A stretch of DNA of 5,811 bases. Origin: CAYHPY01 sp964358485. GTDB taxonomy: Bacteria; Elusimicrobiota; Elusimicrobia; UBA1565; UBA9628. Below, piece by piece: positions 1 to 5,811 of the stretch. Within the stretch, counting starts at the first letter, position 1. Every line of letters starts with the position of its first letter. The translations under genes were made by a program, and so were the position numbers. The stretch covers positions 1-5,811 of the forward strand of contig CAYHPY010000162.1 in the NCBI GenBank assembly GCA_964358485.1, given 5' to 3'. The notes below the pieces were generated by a model. The model had not been told where the DNA came from, made no database searches, and saw nothing but the letters and a program-made list of their open reading frames with translations.

Positions 1-918
1 ACCTTCTTCAACGTGGGCATGGCCAAGAAGTTCATGCAGACCATGCTGGTGGCCGACGCCCTGTCGGAGCTTCAGAAGGGAGAGTTGACCACCTCCCTGC
101 GCGAAATCTATTATCGGGCCAAGCACACCATCGCCGATTCCCACGAGAACACCTTCGACACCCAGGACGAGTCCGACCCCATCATCGAGGACCTGGAGGT
201 CGGCCTGGAGGCCCTGCGCGAGGAGCTTCACGTGCGCGCCGAGAACGGCGGAACCGTGATCGGGCCGCTGATCCTGGAGGACACGGGCGACCGCGTGGAC
301 TGCGGCAAGCTCGGCAAGGGCGGCTATTCCGTGCCCTCCATCGTCGAGGACGAATACCTCAAGATCAAGAAGTGCGACGCCGACTTCGTCCTCCTGGTCG
401 AGAAGGGAACGCAGTGGAACCGCCTGGCCGAGGACCGCTTTTGGCGCAAGTACAACTGCGTGCTTTTGACCGGCAACGGCCAGCCTCCGCGCGGCGTGCG
501 CCGTTTGGCGCGGCGCCTCAATGAGGAGAAAAAACTCCCGGTCTACGTCCTGGTCGACAACGACCCTTGGGGGTACTACATCTATTCCGTGGTCAAGCAG
601 GGCTCGATCAACCTGGCTTTCGAGAGCCAGCGCATGGCCATCCCCGAAGCCAAGTTCATCGGCCTCTCCAGCGCCGATCCGGAGAAATACGGCCTGCCCC
701 GCACCGTGGGCATCAAGCTCAACGACAAGGACATCGCCCGCGCCAAGGAACTGCTCAATTATCCCTGGTTCCAGAAAAAGGAATGGCAGGTCGAGGTCAA
801 GCGGATGCTGACCAGCGGCCTCAAGTTCGAATTGGACGCCTTGGCCAACAAGGATTTTCAGTTCCTGACCAACAAGTACCTCCCCAAAAAGCTCAAAGAC
901 AAGGACTGGCTGGACTAA
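1..918 (+). CDS. top6A: DNA topoisomerase VI subunit A (Top6A/Spo11 family), 5'-truncated by the window edge
   Basis: This is the DNA-cleaving subunit of the type IIB topoisomerase VI. With the ATPase subunit Top6B it forms an A2B2 enzyme that relaxes and decatenates DNA through a double-strand break. The reading frame is open to base 1, so the GTG at 13 is not the real start. Counting that codon as residue 1, the winged-helix (5Y-CAP) part ends in LREIYYRAKH, where the second Tyr (Y34, codon 112-114) matches the catalytic tyrosine of Top6A/Spo11. A Toprim domain follows, with its metal-binding glutamate in LLVEKGTQ (E130) and the acidic DND motif in VLVDNDPWGYYIY (182-184). The segments GQPPRGVRRLARRLNEE and GSINLAFES are also typical of the family. 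In archaeal enzymes the catalytic Tyr lies near residue 103-106, so about 70 residues are missing and the full length would be near 370, the normal size. Third positions are very GC-rich. A top6B partner is not visible and may lie upstream, outside the window. Confidence 0.95.
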   Translation, partial: TFFNVGMAKKFMQTMLVADALSELQKGELTTSLREIYYRAKHTIADSHENTFDTQDESDPIIEDLEVGLEALREELHVRAENGGTVIGPLILEDTGDRVDCGKLGKGGYSVPSIVEDEYLKIKKCDADFVLLVEKGTQWNRLAEDRFWRKYNCVLLTGNGQPPRGVRRLARRLNEEKKLPVYVLVDNDPWGYYIYSVVKQGSINLAFESQRMAIPEAKFIGLSSADPEKYGLPRTVGIKLNDKDIARAKELLNYPWFQKKEWQVEVKRMLTSGLKFELDALANKDFQFLTNKYLPKKLKDKDWLD

Positions 919-1030
919 GCCGTGTCCCTGGAGCCGGAGCGCGCGCCGGACAACCGGCCGCGGGAAATCCCAAGTCTCCGTTCACGACGGCGGCCGGCCT
1001 TGAAGGCGGGCGTGGATTCGGCCTAAGAAA

Positions 1031-2071
1031 ATGCTCCGGGGGCTTCTGGTCGTCGGATCGATATTTCTCTCCCTGGCTTTTTCGGAGTTGCTGTTTCGCG
1101 GGGTGGCATTGGAGCGTAAGCCGCCGGCGACTTCACGAGATTTTATCCGCTCCCATGTTTCCCGTTGGCCCCGTCCGGTAGCCGAGGAAAATGTTGCAAG
1201 GAGATTCCGGATTTTGGGCTTGGCCGATTCCTTCGGCATCATGGGGGGCGGGACCAATTATCATTTTTTGTTGGAAAAAAGACTGCTGGAGTCGGGCCGT
1301 TCGGTCGAATTGGTGAATTTTTCGGACAGTGAGTATTCTCCCGAACACGAGGCCGCGATTTTGAGGAGGTTCGGAGTTCGCTACCGGCCGGACTTGATCC
1401 TCCATGGTTTTTTCGTGGGCAATGATTTTATGCCCGGAAGCTCGGAGTTGTGGAGCTATCGGCAAATATCCATCCCGGCCTCCGAGGGATGGTCCGCCTA
1501 TTTGCCCTGGAATTTCACTCTTCTCTCGTGGCTGCGCCGGCGATATCGGGTTCGCCGGGAAATGGGCGCGTTGGAGAGGGCCGTCGCGTCGGGGATTGTC
1601 CCCGGGGGAGGGAGCTTTCGGCCGGAAACATTCCTGAAAATAGAACGGTCCCGCCTTGAAATCTGTCGTTTGGGTCCCCAAACGAAACGGCGCTGGGAAG
1701 AAGGGCTTCGTGAGGTTCGTAAAATTCGCGAGGCGGCGCGGACGCTGGGAGCCGAATACGCCATGGTCATTCTGCCCGATGAGCTTCAGGTCAATGCGGC
1801 CCTTTTGCGGGAGTTGAAGGAATCGCACGGGGTCGTTCCTTCCGAGTTTGACTTGGACGGCCCCCAACGGTTTCTCATGAACGACTGCGCCAAGAACCGT
1901 GTGCCTTGCCTCGACTTGCTCCCGCTGTTTAGAAAATCCGGAGAACGGAGGAGCCTCTACCTTTCCAGGGATACGCATTTCAACCTCGCGGGAAATGAGC
2001 GGGCCTCCCGGGCGATCTCTGACTTCCTAATTCGTGAAGGACTATTGAAGCGAGCGGGAAATCCCCGGTAA
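1031..2071 (+). CDS. Membrane-anchored SGNH/GDSL-hydrolase-like protein
   Basis: This 346-residue protein has a hydrophobic N-terminal segment (about residues 3-22), likely a signal anchor that leaves the rest in the periplasm. The remainder looks like an SGNH/GDSL esterase/acyltransferase fold. ILGLADSFG (61-69) supplies the nucleophile block (S67), FFVGND (127-132) the Asn block (N131) and SRDTHFN (312-318) the Asp-x-x-His-like block (D314, H316). Two positions depart from the family: the usual GDS is ADS, and the block II region (VNFSDSEYSPEHE, 95-107) lacks the glycine that normally precedes Tyr. Such proteins often add or remove acyl groups on surface polysaccharides, but no substrate can be inferred here. 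An in-frame stop at 1001-1003 limits upstream extension, and ATG 1031 is the start that keeps the anchor. No good Shine-Dalgarno or promoter is visible in the 112-nt spacer after top6A. Third-position GC is lower than in top6A: 27 of 44 codons at 1190-1321 against 38 of 44 at 13-144, counted by hand. Confidence 0.72.
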   Translation: MLRGLLVVGSIFLSLAFSELLFRGVALERKPPATSRDFIRSHVSRWPRPVAEENVARRFRILGLADSFGIMGGGTNYHFLLEKRLLESGRSVELVNFSDSEYSPEHEAAILRRFGVRYRPDLILHGFFVGNDFMPGSSELWSYRQISIPASEGWSAYLPWNFTLLSWLRRRYRVRREMGALERAVASGIVPGGGSFRPETFLKIERSRLEICRLGPQTKRRWEEGLREVRKIREAARTLGAEYAMVILPDELQVNAALLRELKESHGVVPSEFDLDGPQRFLMNDCAKNRVPCLDLLPLFRKSGERRSLYLSRDTHFNLAGNERASRAISDFLIREGLLKRAGNPR

Positions 2072-2104
2072 CTGGGAGCTTCGGCCCGCCCATTGCATCG
2101 GGCG

Positions 2105-4207
2105 CTACCTCAACGCCAAGCGGCCGATTTCTCCTCCGGTCGAGAATCGATAGCTCACGCCTCCCCTGAAGTTGAAGCCCGCCGCGGGAACCAAAAAACT
2201 TTCCTTGCGGGAGGTGGCCGGATCGGTCGCGAGAATTGCCCTCGTGGCGTAGCGCGTGTTGAGGACGTTATAGGCGTTGAAGAAGAGCCTCCAGCCCGAG
2301 GTCTCGAAGGAGGCCCCGGCATTGGTCAGGCAGTAGCCGGGAAGTTCCCCTTCGGTGTTGCTCTCATCGCCGAAAATCCGGCGCGGCCCGGCGCAGGCCT
2401 CGTCGGCGGTCAGGGTCAGGCCCTCGATCGGCCGGAAGTTGAGCCCCGCCGCGCCGCGGTGCTCGGGAACCATCGGAATCGAGGCTCCCGCCGCGACCTT
2501 CTGGGTGGCCGGCCAGGGAGCCTTGTCGAGCGTCATCGCGGTCTCGAAGGTGGCCCGGGTGTAGGCGTGGCTCAGCCAGCCGTCCAGGAGCTCTCCGCCG
2601 CCGGACAGCTTCCACTCCGTTCCCAGCCGGCGGGTGCGGTCGATATTGATGTTGCGGCCGTAGCCCAGGACCGGATCGAAGACCGGGTAAATCTCGTCCC
2701 GGACGTCCGTCGCGAAACCCGAGGCCCGCAGTTCCACCGTATCAAGAAACCGCGCCGTGAACCCGGCTTCGTAGTTTTGGGCGCGCACCGGCCGCAGGAC
2801 GCTCCGGCTGAACGGCCCCTGAATGGAGATTTCGCTGATCGTGGGAGTCCGGAAGGCCTCGGAGTAGGAAACATACCCCTGAAGCTCTTCGCTGGGGTTG
2901 TAGTTCAGGCCGACGCGGGGGCTGGTGCGGTTGAAGCCCTGCTCGCCGCTTTTGGACGCGTCGAGCTTGTCCTCGAAAAGGACCTCGTTCTGGTCGTACC
3001 GCAGTCCGGCGGTCAGGATCAAGGTCTCAGGCAGGAGATCGACCGCGTTTTGAGCGTAATAGCCGACCGCCTGGTCACGCGTTCTGTTGCGGTTGGCGAA
3101 CGGCCAGGCGCCGAAGGCCCCCGTCGTTTCCGATTTCGCCTCGGCCAGGGTCGTTTCCCCTCCCGCGCTCAGCAGGTTGCGCCGTCCGGCGATTTCGCCT
3201 TCATGGCTGATCTGGGCCACGGCGCCTTGCGAGCGCATGTCGGCCAAGGACCGTGAGATGGAGGAACGGCCCCGGTTCATCGGGGTATCTTCATAACGTT
3301 CCCGGATGTGGCCGTTGAGGGCCAGGGAGAGTCCGTTGTCGAAGGCCTGGCGGTGTTCCACGGAGACGAAGCTCATGCGCGACTCGTTGCGGACTTCGGA
3401 AATATTTTGCTCCCGGTCGGCCGCAAGCTCCGAGCCCTTGAGCGCGCCCGGCTGCTGCAGGCGGTCGTTGACGGCCGAATAGGAGAAGGCCGTGTCCGTC
3501 GCCTCCTCATGCCGGTAGCCGAGGCGCACCAGGACGCGCCGGATGTCCGCGCCGGAATTACGGCGGAAACCCGAGTCGTGTTCCTGGGAAACCGCCGCGC
3601 GGTAGTCCAAGCCCCGCAGGGAGCCGTGGATGTCGGCCCAGTTGTCGCGGCGTCCGTTGGAACCCGACGCGGCCCCGACCTCGGCGCTCGCCTTGTCGGC
3701 GCCCCCGCGCTTGGTGGTGACGTGGATGATGCCCGCCAGGGCGTTTTGCCCGAAGAGGGTGTTGGGCCCGGGATGAATTTCGACGCGCTCGACGCTTCGC
3801 AGGGGGATCAGATGGAAGTTGATCTGGCGGAAGTTGGGCTCGTTGACCCGCACGCCGTCGACGAAAACCGCCACGGAAGGGGCGGGGGAGGCGTTGAAGC
3901 CGCGCAGATCCACCGTGGCTTGATGCCCGTTTCCGATGTCGTCATAGCCGTTGACCCCCGGGTGGCGGCCCAGGAGTTCCTGCAGGGTGGCCGCTCCCGA
4001 GCGCTCGATTTCCTCGGCGGTGAAGACGACCACGGCCCCGGGGACCCGGGTTTCGTCGAGCTCCTTGTCGGCCAGCCTCTGGCCCCCAAGGATTTTCCGG
4101 TTTCCCGGAAAGCCGAAGGTGAAATTGCCCGAATCGGAGGCGGCGGGGACGGTGGAAAACGCCCACAGGACGGCAACGATCCACGCAAAGGCTTGACGGT
4201 TTTTCAT
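2105..4207 (-). CDS. btuB: TonB-dependent outer-membrane receptor, probable cobalamin/corrinoid importer (BtuB-like)
   Basis: This 700-residue protein is a ligand-gated outer-membrane channel powered by TonB-ExbBD. Residues 1-23 look like a Sec signal peptide (hydrophobic AWIVAVLWAF, then AAS). The plug domain spans about 54-168: VPGAVVVFTAEEIERSGA, LLGRHPGVNGYDD, VDLRGFN, VAVFVDGVRV and VERVEIHPGPNTLFGQNALAG are classic plug motifs. The rest is a beta-barrel with late signatures LPGYCLTN and NAYNVLNTRYA. Two cysteines (605 and 626) sit in one late loop region. The barrel-closing strand ends GGVSYRF (F688), but 12 more residues follow, ending basic, whereas the terminal Phe is usually the last residue. 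No clear TonB box is seen between the signal peptide and the plug. The family is certain. The cobalamin substrate is inferred from the riboswitch in the leader (4272-4432) and from overall resemblance to BtuB, which is about 614 residues in E. coli. The start is fixed by AAGGAG seven nt upstream. No btuCDF is present in the window. Confidence 0.93.
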   Translation of the reverse strand: MKNRQAFAWIVAVLWAFSTVPAASDSGNFTFGFPGNRKILGGQRLADKELDETRVPGAVVVFTAEEIERSGAATLQELLGRHPGVNGYDDIGNGHQATVDLRGFNASPAPSVAVFVDGVRVNEPNFRQINFHLIPLRSVERVEIHPGPNTLFGQNALAGIIHVTTKRGGADKASAEVGAASGSNGRRDNWADIHGSLRGLDYRAAVSQEHDSGFRRNSGADIRRVLVRLGYRHEEATDTAFSYSAVNDRLQQPGALKGSELAADREQNISEVRNESRMSFVSVEHRQAFDNGLSLALNGHIRERYEDTPMNRGRSSISRSLADMRSQGAVAQISHEGEIAGRRNLLSAGGETTLAEAKSETTGAFGAWPFANRNRTRDQAVGYYAQNAVDLLPETLILTAGLRYDQNEVLFEDKLDASKSGEQGFNRTSPRVGLNYNPSEELQGYVSYSEAFRTPTISEISIQGPFSRSVLRPVRAQNYEAGFTARFLDTVELRASGFATDVRDEIYPVFDPVLGYGRNINIDRTRRLGTEWKLSGGGELLDGWLSHAYTRATFETAMTLDKAPWPATQKVAAGASIPMVPEHRGAAGLNFRPIEGLTLTADEACAGPRRIFGDESNTEGELPGYCLTNAGASFETSGWRLFFNAYNVLNTRYATRAILATDPATSRKESFLVPAAGFNFRGGVSYRFSTGGEIGRLALR

Positions 4208-4214
4208 CGTGACT

Positions 4215-4220
4215 CTCCTT
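4215..4220 (-). promoter_or_regulatory. Ribosome binding site of the btuB-like gene
   Basis: On the minus strand AAGGAG is followed by a 7-nt spacer and ATG (4205-4207). It is a near-ideal Shine-Dalgarno and supports the chosen start. It lies 51 nt past the U-tract of the leader terminator and outside any obvious leader hairpin. This favours control by transcription termination rather than by hiding the ribosome binding site. Confidence 0.85.
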
Positions 4221-4271
4221 GCGAAAGTCCGCGGAAAGGTGGCGATGAGCCAGAAGGCGGGGCCGAAAATT

Positions 4272-4302
4272 AAAAAGCCGGCCCCGCGGATCGGGCGCCG
4301 GC
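4272..4302 (-). terminator. Intrinsic terminator in the btuB leader (riboswitch expression platform)
   Basis: Read on the minus strand, GCCGGC-G-CCC pairs with GGG-GCCGGC around a 7-nt loop (4286-4292), with a single bulged G (4296), giving 9 GC pairs. TTTTT (4276-4272) follows at once. It sits 18 nt after the last aptamer hairpin and 65 nt before the btuB start codon, the normal place for a transcriptional OFF switch. A short alternative pairing is possible between CGGCG in the aptamer's closing strand (4342-4338) and CGCCG in the 5' arm (4303-4299). This could act as an antiterminator contact, but it is only 5 bp and is an inference. Confidence 0.88.
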
Positions 4303-4320
4303 GATGAATGCGGCCTCGTT

Positions 4321-4432
4321 CCTTCCCGCGAAGGTAACGCCGCCAACCAGTCGACCGGACTTGCCGTCCTACGGACGGATCACCGTTGCGGGGCAGTCCC
4401 GGAATCTCACCGGGTTCCTCTGAAGGCAGCGT
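4321..4432 (-). promoter_or_regulatory. Cobalamin riboswitch aptamer, compact (class II-like)
   Basis: On the minus strand the conserved core reads GAGGAACCCGGTGAGATTCC, then CTGCCCCGCAACGGTGA (4396-4380), the hallmark of cobalamin riboswitches. A B12-box-like AAGTCCGGTCGACTGG follows (4362-4347). A closing helix pairs ACGCTGCC (4432-4425) with GGCGGCGT (4344-4337), 8 bp including one G-U. Hairpin CCCGG/CCGGG (4414-4410 with 4402-4398) matches P4. After the box, CCTTC-GCGG-GAAGG (4334-4321) matches P13, and its GCGGG (4329-4325) is complementary to CCCGC in L5 (4392-4388), the expected kissing-loop contact. Between the core and the box there is only one small hairpin, CCGTCC-GTA-GGACGG (4378-4364). 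The large peripheral arms and GCCACTG box of class I aptamers are absent, which suggests the compact class II type. Ligand binding should favour the terminator at 4272-4302 and shut off the receptor gene. Confidence 0.93.
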
Positions 4433-4443
4433 GCGACGCAGCC

Positions 4444-4472
4444 ATTGTGGCTAAATCGGGGCGCGATGTCAA
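4444..4472 (-). promoter_or_regulatory. Sigma70-type promoter of the riboswitch-btuB transcript
   Basis: On the minus strand a perfect -35 TTGACA (4472-4467), a 17-nt spacer and a -10-like CACAAT (4449-4444, four of six consensus positions) place the transcription start near 4437. That is about five nt before the first strand of the riboswitch closing helix at 4432. The hexamers, optimal spacing and position agree with one another. The -35 begins two nt after the comF stop codon, so btuB has its own promoter. Confidence 0.75.
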
Positions 4473-4474
4473 TT

Positions 4475-5179
4475 TCATCTCTCCCGCGCCAGGACCAGGC
4501 CCGCGGTCCAGGCGGCTCCGGCTTCCTTTAATACCCGCCCGCATTCCTCCAGTGACGCGCCCGTCGTTGCCACGTCATCGATGATGAGCAGGCGGCGCCC
4601 GGCGGCCTCTTCCGGGTCGCGGACGGAAAAGGCGCCGGCCAGATTCTCCCGGCGGGCGGCCCGTCCCAGCCGCCACTGGGTCCGGGTGCGGCGGCGGCGT
4701 TCCAGGATGTCCAATACGGGAAGGCCCGCGGCTGAGGAAAGGCCGTGCGCCAGGAGAAGGGCTTGGTTGTAGCCCCGTTCCCGGAGGCGGCTTCGGTGAA
4801 GCGGCACGGGCACCAGGGCGTGGACTCCGCCCAATTCGGAACTCCGCGCCAAGGCCTTGGCCAGCCAGCCTCCGGCTTCCGCTCCCGCGCGGAACCGTCC
4901 GCGGTATTTGAGGGCGTGGACCACGGAGACCGCGGGTCCCCGGTACAAAAAGGCCGCCCGGATCAGGGCCAGGGGCTTGAGGCCGCGGGAGCAAGGCTCG
5001 CAGTGGGTCTTTCCCGCGGGGACCCGGGCCGCGCAACGGACGCAAAAGGGCGGCTGGCACGCCGCCAGGCCTTTCGCGCAAGGATCGCAAAGGGTCCGCC
5101 CCGCGTCAGGAATGTCCTCCCGGCAATGAACGCAGGTTTGAGGGAGGAGCCAACGCAGGGCGGATTGCAGCAACTTCAT
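4475..5179 (-). CDS. comF: ComF family phosphoribosyltransferase-like protein with double zinc finger
   Basis: This 234-residue protein has normal ComF length. The N-terminal part has four paired-cysteine knuckles suited to two zinc sites: C16-x2-C19, C31-x2-C34, C46-x2-C49 and C60-x2-C63. The C-terminal type I phosphoribosyltransferase domain shows the ComF hallmarks LVPVPLHRSRLRERGYNQA (122-140), RTQWRLGRAARRENLAGAF (166-184) and the PRPP loop LLIIDDVATTGAS (197-209). ComF is known for a role in DNA uptake during natural transformation, and in E. coli the homologue (GntX) is tied to other uses; the biochemical reaction is not settled. No other competence gene is in the window, so the role is by homology only. 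Starting at ATG 5179 gives the usual short leader before the first knuckle. Ribosome binding is poor: AAGGG lies almost against the ATG. A -10-like TATTAA (5189-5184) four nt upstream would fit a leaderless transcript, but no matching -35 is seen. The gene is insulated from the J-protein gene by the terminator at 5223-5250. Confidence 0.93.
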   Translation of the reverse strand: MKLLQSALRWLLPQTCVHCREDIPDAGRTLCDPCAKGLAACQPPFCVRCAARVPAGKTHCEPCSRGLKPLALIRAAFLYRGPAVSVVHALKYRGRFRAGAEAGGWLAKALARSSELGGVHALVPVPLHRSRLRERGYNQALLLAHGLSSAAGLPVLDILERRRRTRTQWRLGRAARRENLAGAFSVRDPEEAAGRRLLIIDDVATTGASLEECGRVLKEAGAAWTAGLVLARER

Positions 5180-5222
5180 ACCCTTAATACGAGCGAGGGG
5201 GGCGGTTTGTTCCCTGGAATAT

Positions 5223-5250
5223 AAAAATCCGGACCATTGTCCGGATTTTT
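5223..5250. terminator. Palindromic bidirectional intrinsic terminator between the J-protein gene and comF
   Basis: A perfect 12-bp inverted repeat, AAAAATCCGGAC, loop CATT, GTCCGGATTTTT, gives a GC-rich core flanked by an A-tract and a T-tract, so it can terminate on either strand. It lies 30 nt after the stop codon of the minus-strand J-protein gene and 43 nt before the comF start. Its likely job is to end the J-protein transcript; no plus-strand gene is seen for it to serve. Confidence 0.92.
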
Positions 5251-5280
5251 GTCATCGGAGCGTTCCGTTTTTGGAATTTT

Positions 5281-5802
5281 TTAAGCGAGAGGGGGGGGTC
5301 GTCTTGAACTTCGCCGCAAAAGGTCCCGGTAGCGCATGGCCCGGGACTTGTGGGTCCTTCCCATTTCGGCCAAGAGGTCGCCGCCCTCGGAGGCCCTTTT
5401 GCGGACTTCGGTCATCATCCGGAAGATCTCCCCGGTCTTGGATTTGACGATGCGGCCCCGGTAGAGCTCGATAAAGGTTCCCAGGCTGCGGCCCTCGTCC
5501 CGGATGACGGCCAGGCGCTGGAGCGGGTCGTCCGGTCCGCCCCCGACCTCGGCCGCGGAAAGGCGGAGCAGGTGCTCCAATTCCCGGACATCCCCTTTAT
5601 CAAAGGCGCGGTTGACGGCGACCATCCGTCCCGCGTAGAAGGCCCGCTCGGCCTCGGGGGCCCGGTCAGGATGATAGCGGCGGGCCAATTCCCGGTAAAG
5701 CTCCTTGATGGTTTTAGCGGCCAAGGGATCGGACGGATGGGGGGAGGACGAGGGCTCCGGCGCGCGGGTCCGCGCCCGGCGGGGAGGCCGGGCCTTGCCC
5801 AT
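5281..5802 (-). CDS. Small J-domain (DnaJ-like) co-chaperone protein, possibly partial at its 5' end
   Basis: This 173-residue protein contains a J-domain core: a helix II-like KTIKELYRELARRYHPDR (30-47) carrying the HPD motif (44-46) needed to stimulate Hsp70 ATPase, then a helix III-like AFYAGRMVAVNRAFDKGD (54-71). The stretch before helix II is proline-, serine- and arginine-rich (5-26) and does not look like the usual helix I, so the domain is shortened or divergent. The C-terminal half (about 72-165) is charged and probably helical, with no zinc-finger or DnaJ C-terminal substrate domain. It resembles short bacterial J-domain proteins whose core ends in a pattern like M-x-x-V-N-x-A-F/Y-x-x-G-D, but I cannot name a specific family. 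ATG 5802 has no visible ribosome binding site, and the frame stays open for the nine remaining nt, so the true start may lie beyond the window. The client is unknown; DnaK would be the expected partner. Confidence 0.82.
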   Translation of the reverse strand: MGKARPPRRARTRAPEPSSSPHPSDPLAAKTIKELYRELARRYHPDRAPEAERAFYAGRMVAVNRAFDKGDVRELEHLLRLSAAEVGGGPDDPLQRLAVIRDEGRSLGTFIELYRGRIVKSKTGEIFRMMTEVRKRASEGGDLLAEMGRTHKSRAMRYRDLLRRSSRRPPPLA

Positions 5803-5811
5803 AAACCGGTC

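Noticed and set aside
13..15. GTG as the start codon of the topoisomerase VI A subunit
   Set aside because: The frame is open upstream to base 1, and the catalytic Tyr would lie at residue 34 instead of about 103, so the gene is cut by the window edge.
1000..1028. TTGAAG ... CTAAGA as a promoter for the SGNH-like gene
   Set aside because: Spacing is 17 nt, but the -10 matches consensus too poorly to support a call.
1133..1978. 281-codon minus-strand open frame
   Set aside because: It is antisense to the SGNH-like gene, which has the catalytic blocks and N-terminal anchor; the antisense product has no recognisable domain.
2084..2103. GCCCG/CGGGC hairpin between the convergent stop codons as a shared terminator
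   Set aside because: The stem is only 5 bp with a 10-nt loop and has no T-tract on either strand.
2093..3256. 387-codon plus-strand open frame
   Set aside because: It lies opposite the receptor gene, the translation is low-complexity Gly/Arg/Ala-rich with no motif, and the minus-strand frame encodes a clear TonB-dependent receptor.
3308..4273. 321-codon plus-strand open frame
   Set aside because: It is another shadow of the receptor gene; it also runs across the receptor start and ribosome binding site into the leader.
4440..4452. AGCCA-CAA-TGGCT hairpin as an extra riboswitch stem
   Set aside because: It overlaps the -10 hexamer and lies upstream of the predicted transcription start near 4437, so it should not be in the RNA.
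5264..5282. TTCC/GGAA with a following T-tract as a plus-strand terminator
   Set aside because: The stem is only 4 bp and AT-rich, and no plus-strand gene precedes it; the palindrome at 5223-5250 explains termination here.

Overview
The window reads as chromosomal DNA of a high-GC, diderm (Gram-negative-type) bacterium. The evidence is a TonB-dependent outer-membrane receptor with a signal peptide, a B12 riboswitch, a ComF-type phosphoribosyltransferase and sigma70-like promoter hexamers. It also carries the A subunit of DNA topoisomerase VI, an enzyme typical of archaea and plants and only sporadic in bacteria. This points to one of the less-sampled diderm phyla, but the sequence alone does not fix the lineage.

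Left part, plus strand. Positions 1-918 hold the 3' part of a topoisomerase VI A-subunit gene (top6A); its first roughly 70 codons lie outside the window. A 112-nt spacer with no convincing signal follows. Then 1031-2071 encodes a membrane-anchored SGNH/GDSL-hydrolase-like protein whose third-codon-position GC is clearly lower than that of top6A. It converges on the next gene, with only 33 nt between the two stop codons.

Right part, minus strand, read from right to left. A small J-domain protein (5281-5802, possibly continuing past the window edge) is closed by a 12-bp palindromic terminator at 5223-5250. comF follows (4475-5179). Directly after its stop codon comes a promoter with a perfect TTGACA -35 box, then a compact cobalamin riboswitch (4321-4432), then an intrinsic terminator (4272-4302). 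After a strong ribosome binding site comes a 700-residue TonB-dependent receptor (2105-4207), best read as a BtuB-like corrinoid importer.

The one well-resolved regulatory unit is promoter, riboswitch, terminator, btuB. When corrinoid is plentiful the leader should terminate transcription; when it is scarce the receptor is made. No inner-membrane corrinoid transporter (btuCDF) is present here. The other genes (top6A, SGNH, comF, J-protein) show no clear functional link to B12 uptake. No tRNA, rRNA, CRISPR array, insertion sequence or attachment site was found. I did not find a convincing new multi-gene system; the most notable points are the bacterial topoisomerase VI, the compact riboswitch and several departures from family norms in individual proteins.
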